The notes beneath the pieces are model-generated. The model was not told where the DNA came from, searched no databases, and saw only the letters and a program-made list of their open reading frames with translations. Shown in pieces: positions 1-9,300 of a stretch of DNA of 33,663 bases. A program made the translations under genes and the position numbers. Every line of letters begins with the position of its first letter. Position 1 is the first letter of the stretch. The DNA comes from Planctomycetaceae bacterium UBA6163 (GTDB lineage: Bacteria; Planctomycetota; Planctomycetia; Pirellulales; Pirellulaceae), in contig DIUH01000069.1 of NCBI GenBank assembly GCA_002428205.1, forward strand, positions 3,258 to 36,920, given 5' to 3'.

Positions 1-27
1 GCCAGGTTGGCCAGGTTGGCCGGGTCG
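1..27. repeat. Tandem 9-nt repeat inside the DUF4142 gene
   Basis: Three consecutive 9-nt units at the window edge: two identical copies of GCCAGGTTG and a diverged third, GCCGGGTCG. Read on the minus strand they encode a Gly-Gln-Pro type repeat in the C-terminal tail. The array probably continues beyond the window. Confidence 0.6.
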
Positions 28-465
28 GCTCTGGGCAGTCTGGCCTGCTCGGTCACCCTTTGAATGATCGCCTTTTGTCGCATAACCCTTGGATGCTTGC
101 AGCTTTTCGATGTCCCGGCAAAGGTTTTCGTGTTCCTTTACCAAGGTCTGGGCAAGCTCTTTAACCTTGGCATCGCTGGCTTTCTCAGTCGCCATCTTGC
201 TCAGTTCGACGACACCCTTATTAGCGAGCATCAACTTGGTTGCGAACAACTGCTCAAGCTGTTGGTCGGTCTGTTGTGACCCGCCGCGATTTTGTGCTTG
301 GCGAGTTGTGGTCGCAGCATCCGGTTGGGTTGCCGATCGTTGCGGCTGTTGCGGTTGTTGTTGGATGGTGCCTGGTTGGGGTTGACCGACTTGAGCCTGT
401 GCTGCGACGGGCAGCATAGCGACGGTACAAGACGCGATCACAAATCGCAGGATTCTCTTTTTCAT
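1..465 (-). CDS. Secreted DUF4142-family protein (C-terminus outside window)
   Basis: The start is the ATG read from 465 down; the frame stays open for 155 codons to position 1, so the C-terminus is missing. Residues 1-24 form a clear signal peptide (basic MKKR start, hydrophobic core, AQA cleavage site), so the product is exported. A Gln/Pro-rich linker follows, then a helical region at about 64-118 with the DUF4142 pattern (FATKLMLANKGVVELSKMA, then VKELAQTLVKEHENL). The last visible residues are a Pro-Gly-Gln repeat encoded by tandem 9-nt units. DUF4142 proteins are ferritin-like four-helix exported proteins of poorly known function, often linked to stress or envelope. The gene is divergent from the methyltransferase gene and nothing nearby narrows its role. 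Confidence 0.8.
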   Translation of the reverse strand, partial: MKKRILRFVIASCTVAMLPVAAQAQVGQPQPGTIQQQPQQPQRSATQPDAATTTRQAQNRGGSQQTDQQLEQLFATKLMLANKGVVELSKMATEKASDAKVKELAQTLVKEHENLCRDIEKLQASKGYATKGDHSKGDRAGQTAQSRPGQPGQPG

Positions 466-1072
466 AGCAAATGGTCCAGTTTAGGATTCGAACAACGCAA
501 ACCATTCTGCACGTTCCGAACGTCCAGCGGTTGCGTTTAAAGTTGCAAAACGATGGTTCGCAATCGTTGTGCCACTGCTGCGGCGTAGTCAGTTAATGCA
601 AGGCTTGCGTGGTGCGTTTGCGATCGTTCGAGCAGTGGATCGCAAGGTCGGTTTGCGTATAAGCAACGACGCGGCTTAGGTAAGTTTTATTGGTGTGACT
701 GCCGGTGGTTTTTTCGCGTCTCTTGATGAAATTTTAGGGGCGGTTATTTGACGATCGTGAATGTTACTTTGAAACGGATATCGAGCAGAAACGCTGGGGC
801 TGGATTGCCACCGGTCATCGGTTGGTCGGTGATCGATCGTCAAAGACACGGTATGTGCCTGACGAGGCAAACGCCTGTCGCGGCTGATGACGGGAACTGT
901 GGTTGCATGCGTTGACGATAACGTTTCCCATATCTGGCGGGTGGGTTGTCGCTGATAATCCGTAATCGCTATTATGGTGGGAAGTTTCACCGTCCAAACA
1001 GCCGCTTCCGGCATTGAACGGGCACCTTATTCACGTCATCCAAGTTATTTCAGACCGAGCGATTGTTTCGAA
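466..1072. other. Divergent intergenic region without a convincing gene
   Basis: About 600 nt between two divergent genes. The open frames here, for example minus-strand 676-1014, have Thr/Arg/Ser-rich shadow-like translations without recognisable domains. The one notable site is a 13-nt palindrome, ACGTTC-C-GAACGT, at 511-523, about 46 nt upstream of the DUF4142 start. Read on the minus strand it contains GGAAC, the -35 core of many ECF sigma promoters, with CGTT 15 nt further on. It may be an operator or an ECF-type promoter, but the evidence is weak. Confidence 0.4.
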
Positions 1073-1666
1073 ATGGCGTCAACGGAAACCGAGCGACAGT
1101 ACCCGAGCTTTGCATCACGGGCGAAAACAGTATTCAAGGCCTGGTTGAAGGAGCCGGCTCAGATTTCGTCGTTGGTTCCGAGTTCGCACGTGTTGACGGA
1201 GGAAGTCGCCAATCGCGATTGTGTGCGTCGGGCCAAGTTGGTCGTCGATCTTGGGCCGGGCACTGGCGAAACGACTCAATCGCTGCTGCACCACATGAGC
1301 GAAACGTCGCACCTGATCGCTATTGAAAAGAGCGAAGTCCTCATGGAACCGCTCCGCAAGATTTCGGACCCGCGAGCCATCATCATCAACGGTGACGCGC
1401 GGTTTCTGGCTCGATATCTTGCGGAGGCTGGATTGGGAGCGCCCGATGTGATCGTTTCGGGGATCCCCTTTTCAACGCTGCCCCAGCGGATCGCCTTACA
1501 GGTGATCGAGGCGATCGATGCAGCTTTGCCGAAAGGGGGCACATTCATCGCATACCAGCTTTCCAATCGAATCGAGGAACTGGCGAGCCCGCTTTTTGGG
1601 GAACCGGAGGTGGAGACCGTCTGGCTAAATCTGCCGCCGCTGCGTGTGTTCAGTTGGGTGAAGTGA
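1073..1666 (+). CDS. Class I SAM-dependent methyltransferase, PmtA-like
   Basis: A 197-residue soluble protein with a Rossmann methyltransferase core. The SAM-binding loop is VVDLGPGTGETTQSLL; the acidic end of strand 2 is LIAIEKSE; motif II/III is IIINGDARFL; the motif IV region is DVIVSGIPFSTLP, which resembles bacterial phospholipid N-methyltransferases (PmtA) and rRNA adenine dimethylase relatives. PmtA-type enzymes methylate phosphatidylethanolamine towards phosphatidylcholine; applying that substrate here is inference. The frame stays open back to an ATG at 974, but the first 33 residues of that version are uncharacteristic, so the ATG at 1073 is preferred. No clear ribosome-binding site precedes either. 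Other small-molecule methyltransferases remain possible. Confidence 0.75.
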   Translation: MASTETERQYPSFASRAKTVFKAWLKEPAQISSLVPSSHVLTEEVANRDCVRRAKLVVDLGPGTGETTQSLLHHMSETSHLIAIEKSEVLMEPLRKISDPRAIIINGDARFLARYLAEAGLGAPDVIVSGIPFSTLPQRIALQVIEAIDAALPKGGTFIAYQLSNRIEELASPLFGEPEVETVWLNLPPLRVFSWVK

Positions 1667-1711
1667 TTTGACGCTTAACTTCAGTTTGATGCTGCCTGGC
1701 AAAACGCATCA

Positions 1712-2683
1712 GTGAGCGATAAAACGTTGTTTGTTGTCAATTGCTGCTTGATGATGGTCCCACCAGCCCACTGCCCCATGATGCCGAAACTCGCCGCGTT
1801 CCCCAAGGCCTACATGCATGCCCTATGCAAAGATGGCACTATGAAGCTGATCCAGTGGATTGAGCTCGCCGCCACGCTGGAGATTGATGGGCTTGAGTTC
1901 TACGCCGGTTTTCTAGAAATGGCCGACGAATCGGCTTGGCCAGGCTTTCGTTACGAAGTCGAACGACGTGGCATGACGATCCCCATGCTCTGCTGCTCGC
2001 CCGATTTCACCCATCCCGACGAACCGTTTCGCAATACCGAAATCGCCAAACAACGAGTATGGATCGATATGATCCACAAGCTCGGCGGCCAGTATTGTCG
2101 CGTGCTGAGCGGACAACGGCGTCCGGAACTTAGCACTGAACAGGGAATCATGCTGGCCGCCGATTGCATTGAACAATGCCTGCCCTACGCCGCCGATCGA
2201 GGCGTCACATTGATCATCGAAAATCATTACAAGGATGATTTTTGGCAATATCCCGAGTTCGCACAAAAAATGGATGTTTTCTGTGACCTCGTCAGCGCTG
2301 TTAATCATCCGAACTTCGGCGTCAATTACGACCCCAGCAACGCATACCTGGCGGGTGATGATCCGCTGGAATTGCTTAGAAGGGTTTCCGATCGCGTTGT
2401 CACCATGCACGCCAGCGATCGTTACTTGATCGAAGGGACATTAGAAGATTTGCGTGCTGAAGAGGGTGGTGCGGCGGGTTATGCGAAACGATTGCGGCAT
2501 GGCGAGATCGGCAAAGGTTTGAACGATTACGATGCGATCTTTACCGAACTGCGTCGAGTCGGTTTTGATGGTTGGATCAGCATCGAAGACGGAGTCGATG
2601 GCATCGACCAATTAAGGCGAAGCGTCGAGTTCTTGAAAAAGAAAATCGCCCAACACTTCCCATCCCAGGCACACCGCTCGTAG
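1712..2683 (+). CDS. Sugar phosphate isomerase/epimerase (xylose isomerase-like TIM barrel)
   Basis: 323 residues, the usual length for the AP-endonuclease-2 / xylose-isomerase-like TIM-barrel family. The expected metal ligands are at strand ends: Glu170 (TLIIENH), Asp207 (NYDPSN), His233 (TMHASD) and Glu292 (WISIEDG). Such enzymes isomerise or epimerise keto sugars or inositol derivatives at a divalent metal, and planctomycetes carry many paralogues. The substrate cannot be told from sequence. The longest frame begins with GTG at 1712; ATG at 1751 is an alternative that would remove 13 residues. The gene is convergent with aroB, with 41 nt between the stop codons. Confidence 0.85.
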   Translation: MSDKTLFVVNCCLMMVPPAHCPMMPKLAAFPKAYMHALCKDGTMKLIQWIELAATLEIDGLEFYAGFLEMADESAWPGFRYEVERRGMTIPMLCCSPDFTHPDEPFRNTEIAKQRVWIDMIHKLGGQYCRVLSGQRRPELSTEQGIMLAADCIEQCLPYAADRGVTLIIENHYKDDFWQYPEFAQKMDVFCDLVSAVNHPNFGVNYDPSNAYLAGDDPLELLRRVSDRVVTMHASDRYLIEGTLEDLRAEEGGAAGYAKRLRHGEIGKGLNDYDAIFTELRRVGFDGWISIEDGVDGIDQLRRSVEFLKKKIAQHFPSQAHRS

Positions 2684-2685
2684 TC

Positions 2686-2699
2686 CCGCCTTTAGGCGG
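2686..2699. terminator. Short GC-rich hairpin between convergent genes
   Basis: CCGCC-TTTA-GGCGG is a perfect 5-bp stem with a 4-nt loop, 3 nt after the isomerase stop and 26 nt after the aroB stop. It could serve as a bidirectional terminator, although there is no T-tract. Its compact form also resembles dispersed extragenic palindromes, which cannot be tested in one window. Confidence 0.4.
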
Positions 2700-2724
2700 C
2701 CAAGTGCCAATTCCCAAAAGCTCA

Positions 2725-3852
2725 CTACTTTCGACAAATAACAATCGCATCCTCGATCAACGACTGCGTACCACAAGCCACCAATTCCACATGCCCGATG
2801 CGAGTTGGCAGAACGAATCGCAGCGCCGAGTGAGCGACCTTCTTGTCGGTCATCATGATCGGCATCATCTGCGCTGGATTAGCCTCGGCCCAACGGACCG
2901 GCAACCCGCATCGGCGAATCAAATCGTCTTGGCGACTGAGAAAGTTTTGGTCGACACGACCCATGAACCGAGCTAGCCGAGCGGCCATCGCCATCCCGAT
3001 CGCGACCGCTTCGCCATGCAACATCGCTCCATAACCCGCAGTCGCTTCGATCGCATGAGCAAACGTGTGGCCATAATTCAGGACCGCCCGGCGTCCTGAC
3101 GTTTCCCGCTCATCATCGGCGACCACCGCAGCCTTGATTTGGCAACTTCGAGCGATCGCGTGACGCACCGCCGCAGGTGAACGCGACACCAAGGCATCAG
3201 CGTTATCTTCCAGCCACGAGAAAAAATCGGCGTCTTCGATCACGCCATATTTGATCACTTCTGCTAGACCGCTGAGGTACGTTCGGTCGTCCAGCGTCGT
3301 CAACGTTTCGGTATCGATCAGCACCAGGGACGGTTGCCAAAACGCGCCGACCATATTTTTGCCGCCGCTGAGGTTAATGCCCGTCTTTCCCCCGACGCTG
3401 CTGTCGACCATCGACAGCAATGTCGTGGGGATCTGCACCAAACGGATGCCCCGAGCGTAGGTCGCAGCGGCAAAACCGGCCAAATCGCCGACCACTCCGC
3501 CGCCGACAGCGATCAAAACCGTCCGCCGGTCCGCACCGCTGGCTAGCATCCAGTCCCACAGCTTTCCGACCATGTCGATCGACTTGCTCGTTTCCCCGCT
3601 GGCAATCGTGGCCAAGTCACAGCGATACGACTGGCCCAAGCTCTCGGCCAACGGCTCGGCCCACTTCGCCATAATCGACTCGTCGCAAACGACCAAAGTG
3701 TGCGTTACATCGCCCAAAACGTCTGCAATCTGCTTGGCGAGCGAGTCCCACTGGTCGCACGTCAACCGAATCGGGTAGCTTCGCGGGCCCAGATCGACCA
3801 AAATCTCGGACACGGGCGTAGAATGGTTGCTGGTCAAAGTCGAGTCTTGCAC
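2725..3852 (-). CDS. aroB: 3-dehydroquinate synthase
   Basis: Converts DAHP to 3-dehydroquinate, the second step of the shikimate pathway, in the cytoplasm with NAD+ and a divalent metal. Family signatures are all present: GGGVVGDLAGF (nucleotide binding), PTTLLSMVDSSVGGKTGIN and GGKNMVGAFWQP (substrate loop), GLAEVIKYG, and the metal-ligand region LNYGHTFAHAIEA followed by HGEAVAIGM. The frame is open to an ATG at 3939, but a GTG at 3852 has AAAGGA 8 nt upstream and yields 375 residues, close to the family norm; the extra 29 residues of the longer version look non-conserved. It is divergent from the membrane-protein gene at 3952, with a roughly 100-nt shared upstream region. Confidence 0.95.
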   Translation of the reverse strand: MQDSTLTSNHSTPVSEILVDLGPRSYPIRLTCDQWDSLAKQIADVLGDVTHTLVVCDESIMAKWAEPLAESLGQSYRCDLATIASGETSKSIDMVGKLWDWMLASGADRRTVLIAVGGGVVGDLAGFAAATYARGIRLVQIPTTLLSMVDSSVGGKTGINLSGGKNMVGAFWQPSLVLIDTETLTTLDDRTYLSGLAEVIKYGVIEDADFFSWLEDNADALVSRSPAAVRHAIARSCQIKAAVVADDERETSGRRAVLNYGHTFAHAIEATAGYGAMLHGEAVAIGMAMAARLARFMGRVDQNFLSRQDDLIRRCGLPVRWAEANPAQMMPIMMTDKKVAHSALRFVLPTRIGHVELVACGTQSLIEDAIVICRK

Positions 3853-3860
3853 GTTTGATA

Positions 3861-3866
3861 TCCTTT
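3861..3866 (-). promoter_or_regulatory. Ribosome-binding site deciding the aroB start
   Basis: AAAGGA on the minus strand lies 8 nt before the GTG at 3852. It favours this GTG over the upstream ATG at 3939. Confidence 0.55.
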
Positions 3867-3951
3867 CAAAGGGTTGGCGAGCATCGAAACTACCAAAGAA
3901 CAGCCAATCCGCGAAGCGGTGCCAAGATTTTAACCCCAATTCAAAAAAGTA

Positions 3952-4569
3952 ATGTCCTCACAAACCGTATTGACTGCCGGACCGACGAAACCGCTGCCCG
4001 AAGGCTGGGTCGATCATCCCAAGATCCCGATCACGCGGCGAGCCGTTTTGGCGGGCGTCGCGATCATGATTTTGGGCGTCATTGGTGCAGTAGCGAGCAT
4101 CTACGCACGGCGGACCCAACTCGAGAAGACGACCGCTTTTCTCGGGCCCGATGCGATTCTGGCGATTCAGATCCTGCCTAGCGTAACTTTACAACTGGAA
4201 CCGCTTGGGCAAGTCGACGGCACCGAAGCGAAAACGATCGATTTGACCGGTACACCTGGGCTAGGTCACCTTCGCCACGCACTTTTGGATGAGCGACACT
4301 ATGACTGGCAAAGTCGCACCGATTCGTCGGTTCAGTCGTTGCGTTCGACCGAAACACGTTTCGCAAACCTAACTTTTTCCGATCCGAAAGAAAACTTCGC
4401 CCCTGCGACGCTGAATATCGAATTGACGCAAGGCTGGGTCAGTCGGACAGGCGAAGCCGATCGGGTGCGTCTGATCGAACGTGCACAGCCGGCGGTGCGT
4501 CACTTTTTGACCGTGATCAGCAACGCCAAGCAGGCCCACTACGACAATCGAGCCAAGGAAGAGCGTTAG
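3952..4569 (+). CDS. Single-pass membrane protein of unknown function
   Basis: 205 residues, not recognised. A short proline-containing cytoplasmic N-terminus ends in a basic ITRR; a single hydrophobic helix at about 31-51 (AVLAGVAIMILGVIGAVASIY) is followed by ARR. The remaining roughly 150 residues look soluble, with mixed alpha/beta character, no cysteines and no catalytic motif. By the positive-inside rule the orientation is uncertain because basic residues flank both ends of the helix. It starts 99 nt from the aroB GTG on the opposite strand. No function is proposed. Confidence 0.6.
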   Translation: MSSQTVLTAGPTKPLPEGWVDHPKIPITRRAVLAGVAIMILGVIGAVASIYARRTQLEKTTAFLGPDAILAIQILPSVTLQLEPLGQVDGTEAKTIDLTGTPGLGHLRHALLDERHYDWQSRTDSSVQSLRSTETRFANLTFSDPKENFAPATLNIELTQGWVSRTGEADRVRLIERAQPAVRHFLTVISNAKQAHYDNRAKEER

Positions 4570-5002
4570 ATATCTTTGCTGCCGCGGCCCCAGGACTACG
4601 ACGCTGTGACGCTCAGACTGCTGTCACCGGACCTCGCTTTCGAAACCGCGATCGAGACCATTCAAATTATTTCCGCGGAAACGGAGGATAAGCAAATGGA
4701 TGATCCGCGCGAACGAGTACTCAGCGTCAAGAACGATTTGCGGACTGTGACTCGCCCAGCGCGTATCTTGTACTGAACGATCGCCAATCGCCGTTCAGCC
4801 GACTCCGCTTGCGTGCCGCTTAAAGTAAAGCGACTCCCATCGAAGTTCAATCTGTCGGTTAAGAATTTTCTTGGTGATGCCCCCGGCGCCGCGATCGATT
4901 ACAATCGAGTCCGATAGCTGCTGAAAGACGCAGCTGCTAGCGACTCCGCTCGCCACCGACCTCCCTTCCCGCCGCTACTCCCACCGCAAAAGTCAGCAGA
5001 TC
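4570..5002. other. Intergenic region with palindromes, no convincing gene
   Basis: A TTG-initiated 66-codon frame at 4576-4776, 6 nt after the preceding stop, has no recognisable features and is not called. Structures seen: CTGAACG / CGTTCAG inverted repeat at 4773-4798, a terminator candidate for the upstream gene; TCGATT-AC-AATCGA palindrome at 4895-4908, containing TACAAT, similar to a -10 box but without a well-spaced -35; and AGCTGC / GCAGCT hairpin with an 8-nt loop at 4916-4935. The last two lie 68-108 nt before the propeller gene and could be part of its promoter or leader. Confidence 0.4.
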
Positions 5003-6337
5003 ATGTGTTGTAAGCACTCGATATCGACTTGCCTGATTCTCCTTTTCACTCTGCTGGAGACAGGCTTGGCCAACGCGAAGGACTGGCCCGAGTTTCGCGG
5101 CCCACTTGGCAATGGCCACGTCATCGATGGTAAAATTCCCGTCATCTGGAGCGATTCGGAAAATGTCACTTGGAAAATCGACGTGCCGGGCCGCGGGCAC
5201 TCCTCGCCGGTAATCGCCGACGGAAAGATATGGCTGACAACGGCAATTGTAGATGAGTTATCGGAGCAGGAAAAACAGGATCGGTTGGCAAAAATTACCA
5301 ACTCTCAAGGACTCGAAATCGTCAACGGCGTTTCGTTACGAGCGATCTGTTACGATCAAGAAACCGGTCAGGAAATCTATAATGTTGAACTTCTCAAGCC
5401 TGAAACTTTAGAGCCGATCCATAAGACCAATACATATGCATCGCCCACGCCGGTCATTTACGACGGCAAAGTCCTCTTTCACTTTGGAACCTACGGTTCG
5501 GCTTGCGTCGACGCGAAGTCGGGTGAATTGCTGTGGCAAAATGTCGGATTGAAGATCGAGCATCAAAACGGCCCCGGCAGTTCACCGATTGTGTGGGACG
5601 GCCTGATGATCACCCATTACGACGGAACCGATTCGCAATTTGTGGCCGCGCTGGACATCAAAGATGGAACCGTCGTGTGGAAGACCGAACGTTCGGGGAC
5701 ACTCAATCCGAAACCCGAGATGAAAAAGGCATACTGCACGCCGACGCTTGTGCAAACGCCTCGCGGACTTGAAATGATCAGCCCCGGAGCCGATTGGGTA
5801 TACGGCTATGACCCCAAAACTGGCAAGGAATTGTGGAAGGCGGCGTATGGTGAGCTCGGCTTTTCGACCGTCCCCAAGCCGGTGATTGGGCACGGTATGG
5901 CATTCATTTGTACCAGCTTTATGCGATCACGGTTGCTCGCTGTGAAGTATGGCGGTACTGGCGATGTGACTACAGAAAACATTGTCTGGGCATCGGACAG
6001 CCAGATTTCGAAAAAACCTTCGCTGATGTTGGTCGATAACTTACTTTTTGTCGGCAACGATTCGGGCATCATCACCTGTTTCGAGGCGACCACTGGAAAA
6101 GAATTGTGGCGCGAGCGAATCGGGGGCAACTTTTCCGCTTCGCCGATCTACTGCAACGGTTTGATCTATTTTTTCAGCGAAGAAGGGAAGACGACCGTGA
6201 TACGCGTTGCCGACAAGTACGAACCGGTTGCAACAAATCAACTTGGCGACGGTTTTACCGCGTCGCCAGCGGTATCCGGCGATTCGCTGTTTTTGCGTAG
6301 CCAAACGGCGCTTTACCGAATCGACGCTAAACCCTAG
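5003..6337 (+). CDS. Exported PQQ-like beta-propeller protein
   Basis: 444 residues with a signal peptide (hydrophobic LILLFTLLETGLANA, cleavage about residue 25). The mature part begins with DWPEFRGPLGNG, the usual opening of planctomycete PQQ-like (WD40-like / BamB-like) propellers. Blade signatures recur: VTWKIDVPGRGHSSPVIADGKIWL, TYASPTPVIYDGKVLF, GSSPIVWDGL, GKELWKAAYGE, NFSASPIYCNGLIYF and DGFTASPAVSGDSLFL. These folds act as binding scaffolds or as quinoprotein dehydrogenases; no complete quinone-binding set can be argued here. It heads a probable operon: the PSCyt1/DUF1549/DUF1553 gene starts 33 nt downstream and a DUF1501 gene follows, a common planctomycete arrangement of unknown exact function. 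Confidence 0.88.
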   Translation: MCCKHSISTCLILLFTLLETGLANAKDWPEFRGPLGNGHVIDGKIPVIWSDSENVTWKIDVPGRGHSSPVIADGKIWLTTAIVDELSEQEKQDRLAKITNSQGLEIVNGVSLRAICYDQETGQEIYNVELLKPETLEPIHKTNTYASPTPVIYDGKVLFHFGTYGSACVDAKSGELLWQNVGLKIEHQNGPGSSPIVWDGLMITHYDGTDSQFVAALDIKDGTVVWKTERSGTLNPKPEMKKAYCTPTLVQTPRGLEMISPGADWVYGYDPKTGKELWKAAYGELGFSTVPKPVIGHGMAFICTSFMRSRLLAVKYGGTGDVTTENIVWASDSQISKKPSLMLVDNLLFVGNDSGIITCFEATTGKELWRERIGGNFSASPIYCNGLIYFFSEEGKTTVIRVADKYEPVATNQLGDGFTASPAVSGDSLFLRSQTALYRIDAKP

Positions 6338-6370
6338 TTCAACGCTTTTCCAAACCTGCGGAATGATGTT

Positions 6371-9300
6371 ATGAGATTCTCGATCTGCATCGGGATTGTT
6401 TGTTCGCTTGTAAGTGGGCAGGCGATGAACGTTTTCGCCCAGCAATCCGAAGCGATTCCCTCCGAACAGACTGTCGATTTCAACCGTGACATTCGACCGA
6501 TTTTGTCGGACCACTGTTTCAATTGTCACGGCCCCGACGCCAACACCTTGCAAGCCGGCCTAAGGCTGGACCAGGAGGATTCGGTTTTCGCGGCTGCGGA
6601 GTCTGGACAAATGCCGGTTGTTCGTGGCGATGTCGGTGCCAGCGAGTTGATCAAACGCATCGCATCGAGTGATCCAAGTGATGTGATGCCACCGCCAGAT
6701 TTCGACAAACCGATCTTGCCGGCTCAAGCGGACCTGCTGAGGCGTTGGATCGAGCAAGGCGCGAAATGGTCGGGACACTGGGCGTTTGAGCCGGTTCGAA
6801 TGTCAACGGTACCGACCGACGATTTGGCGGAGGGAGTCGTTAACAATCCGATCGATTCCTTCGTGCTGGCTAAACTGAAGTCCGAAGGGTTGACGCAATC
6901 ACCGATCGAAAGTCGCGAGCGTTTGATCCGGCGAGTTTCGCTCGATTTGACCGGCCTGCCCCCATCGGTTCGTGAAGTCGAAGACTTCCTTGCCGATACA
7001 TCACCCACCGCATTCGAAACCGTCGTCGATCGTTTGCTTGCCAGCCAACATTTCGGCGAGCGTCTGGCGATACCCTGGCTCGATCTCGCTCGCTATGGCG
7101 ATACCAGTGGCTATCACAACGATTCGCTTCGCGATATGTGGTTATGGCGACAATGGGTGATCGAGTCATTCAACGCAAATATGCCATTTGATCAGTTTAC
7201 GATCGAGCAATTAGCGGGTGATATGATCGCCGATGCGACGATCCAGCAGCAGATCGCCAGCGGGTTCCATCGAAATCTGATGACCAGCGATGAAGGTGGC
7301 TTGATCGATGCGGAGTATCGCAACTTGTATGTTGTCGATCGTGTCGCGACGACAGGTGTGACGTGGTTGGGCATGACAGTCGCTTGTGCCCAGTGCCACG
7401 ATCATAAATACGATCCGATTTCGACCGAAGATTTTTATAAGTTCTATGCGTTCTTTAACAACGTTCCTGAAACCGGAAAAGACGGAGTGCGGGATCGCAA
7501 TCCCAAGCCGTTTTTAAGAGTACCGACTCCGGAAATGGAACAACGGCAGAAGGAGTTGGAACAGCAACTGACGGAGACCGAAGCGGAATTGGCCGGCTTT
7601 AAGTCGTCACTCCCTGCCAAGCAGATCGAGTGGGAGAAAAATCTGTTGGCCGCAGATAAATTGCCACAACCGCCGACGCCCATGGCCCACTTCCCGCTCG
7701 ATTCCGACGGCGATGCAATTGCATCGGAACAAGATTCGCCTGAGTCAAAGATCGTTGCCCAGGCGCACGGCGAGATCAAGTTTGCCGATGGGATGTCGGG
7801 CAAGAGTTTTGACACCACCCAAGAAACGTGGTTTGAATATGGCGAGCGATTCGGGTTTGAAAAAGATCAACCTTTCAGTGTCGGTGCCTTTTTATATGTG
7901 ACACCACAAGGTGGCGCCCCGTTTGGAAAGATGGACGACGGAAACGGTGCACGCGGTTGGGATGTTGAGTTTCATGGGTTACGCCCAAGCGTTCATTTGA
8001 TCCACAAGTGGCCAGAGGACGTGATTCACATTCAAGCCGACAGCGACCTTCCCGCCAACGCATTTACGCATCTGGCATTCACCTATGACGGTTCTGGCAA
8101 GGCCGAAGGGTTGAAGTTGTATATCAACGGTCAACTTGCAAAGACAAGCATCAAGAAAGATGGCCTGAAGGGTACGATTCGCAATGAGATTCCGTTTTGC
8201 ATCGGACGCCGTGGCGCGGCGGGAACTCAGTTCACCGGACGTATCGACGATTTGAAAATCTATGATCGGGCGCTCGATGCACCCGAGATTGCTTCGTTGG
8301 GCGATGGTGACACCTATCAACTGGTCGCGATCGCACCAGAGACGCGTACGGATGAACAGAGAAAACGGCTCGAGGATTTCTTCCGCAGTACGCAATCGTC
8401 GGAATTGACAACTCTTGAGACGAAGGTCGCCGCCACTCGCAAGTCCAAAGACGATTTCATCCTGTCGATTCCCAATACGATGGTGATGCAGGAGATGGAG
8501 AAGCCACGTGATACCTTTATTAAGGTTCGCGGCCAGTATGATGCCGATGGCGACAAGGTCCTGCCAGGAACTCCCGGTTTCTTGCCACCGATCGCGAAGC
8601 GTGAAAACGACAAACAACTGAACCGGTTGGATCTTGCTAACTGGTTGGTGTCACGCGACCATCCGCTTACCTCGCGAGTGACCATCAATCGTTGGTGGGC
8701 GGTACTTTTTGGTAACGGAATCGTAAAAACCCTGAACGACTTTGGGTCGCAAGGTGAACAACCGACTCACCCCGAATTGCTCGATTGGTTAGCCGCCGAT
8801 TTTGTGCGCGACTGGGACACCAAGCGTGTGATCAAGCAGATTGTCATGAGCGCGACGTATCAGCAAACGTCGCGAGCGTCGGCGGAACTGATCGCAAGAG
8901 ACCAGGAGAATCGCTTGCTGGCGCGGGGGCCACGTCAACGGCTGGATGCCGAGTTGATTCGCGACAATGCGCTGGCGATTTCTGGCGTTTTGAATCCTAA
9001 AATCGGTGGTAAAAGCATCAAGCCGGCTCAGCCCGAGGGGACTTGGGAAATCAATGAAATGAGCGGTTATAAGTATGAGAAGTCGCAAGGGGATGAATTG
9101 TATCGCCGCGGACTTTATGTCTACTGGCGTCGGTCAACGGTCTATCCGTCGTTCGTAACGCTCGACGCGCCGACTCGAGAGTTCTGTGTTTCGCAGCGGG
9201 CGAAAACCAGCACACCACTGCAATCGCTCGTGCTGATGAACGACCCGGTTTTTGTTGAAGCCGCCCGCGCGTTTGCTCAGCGAATCCTTGCGGCCCCCGG

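Noticed and set aside
676..1014. 112-codon minus-strand frame in the first intergenic region
   Set aside because: Composition is Thr/Arg/Ser-rich with no domain, signal or membrane segment, and it runs antisense into the methyltransferase upstream region; looks like a chance frame.
974..1072. N-terminal extension of the methyltransferase
   Set aside because: The 33 additional residues have no methyltransferase-like content and the ATG at 974 has no ribosome-binding site.
3853..3939. Longer aroB from the ATG at 3939
   Set aside because: The GTG at 3852 has a well-placed AAAGGA and gives the family-typical length.
4576..4776. TTG-initiated 66-codon frame after the membrane-protein gene
   Set aside because: No recognisable motif and a rare start codon; kept only as a note in the intergenic entry.
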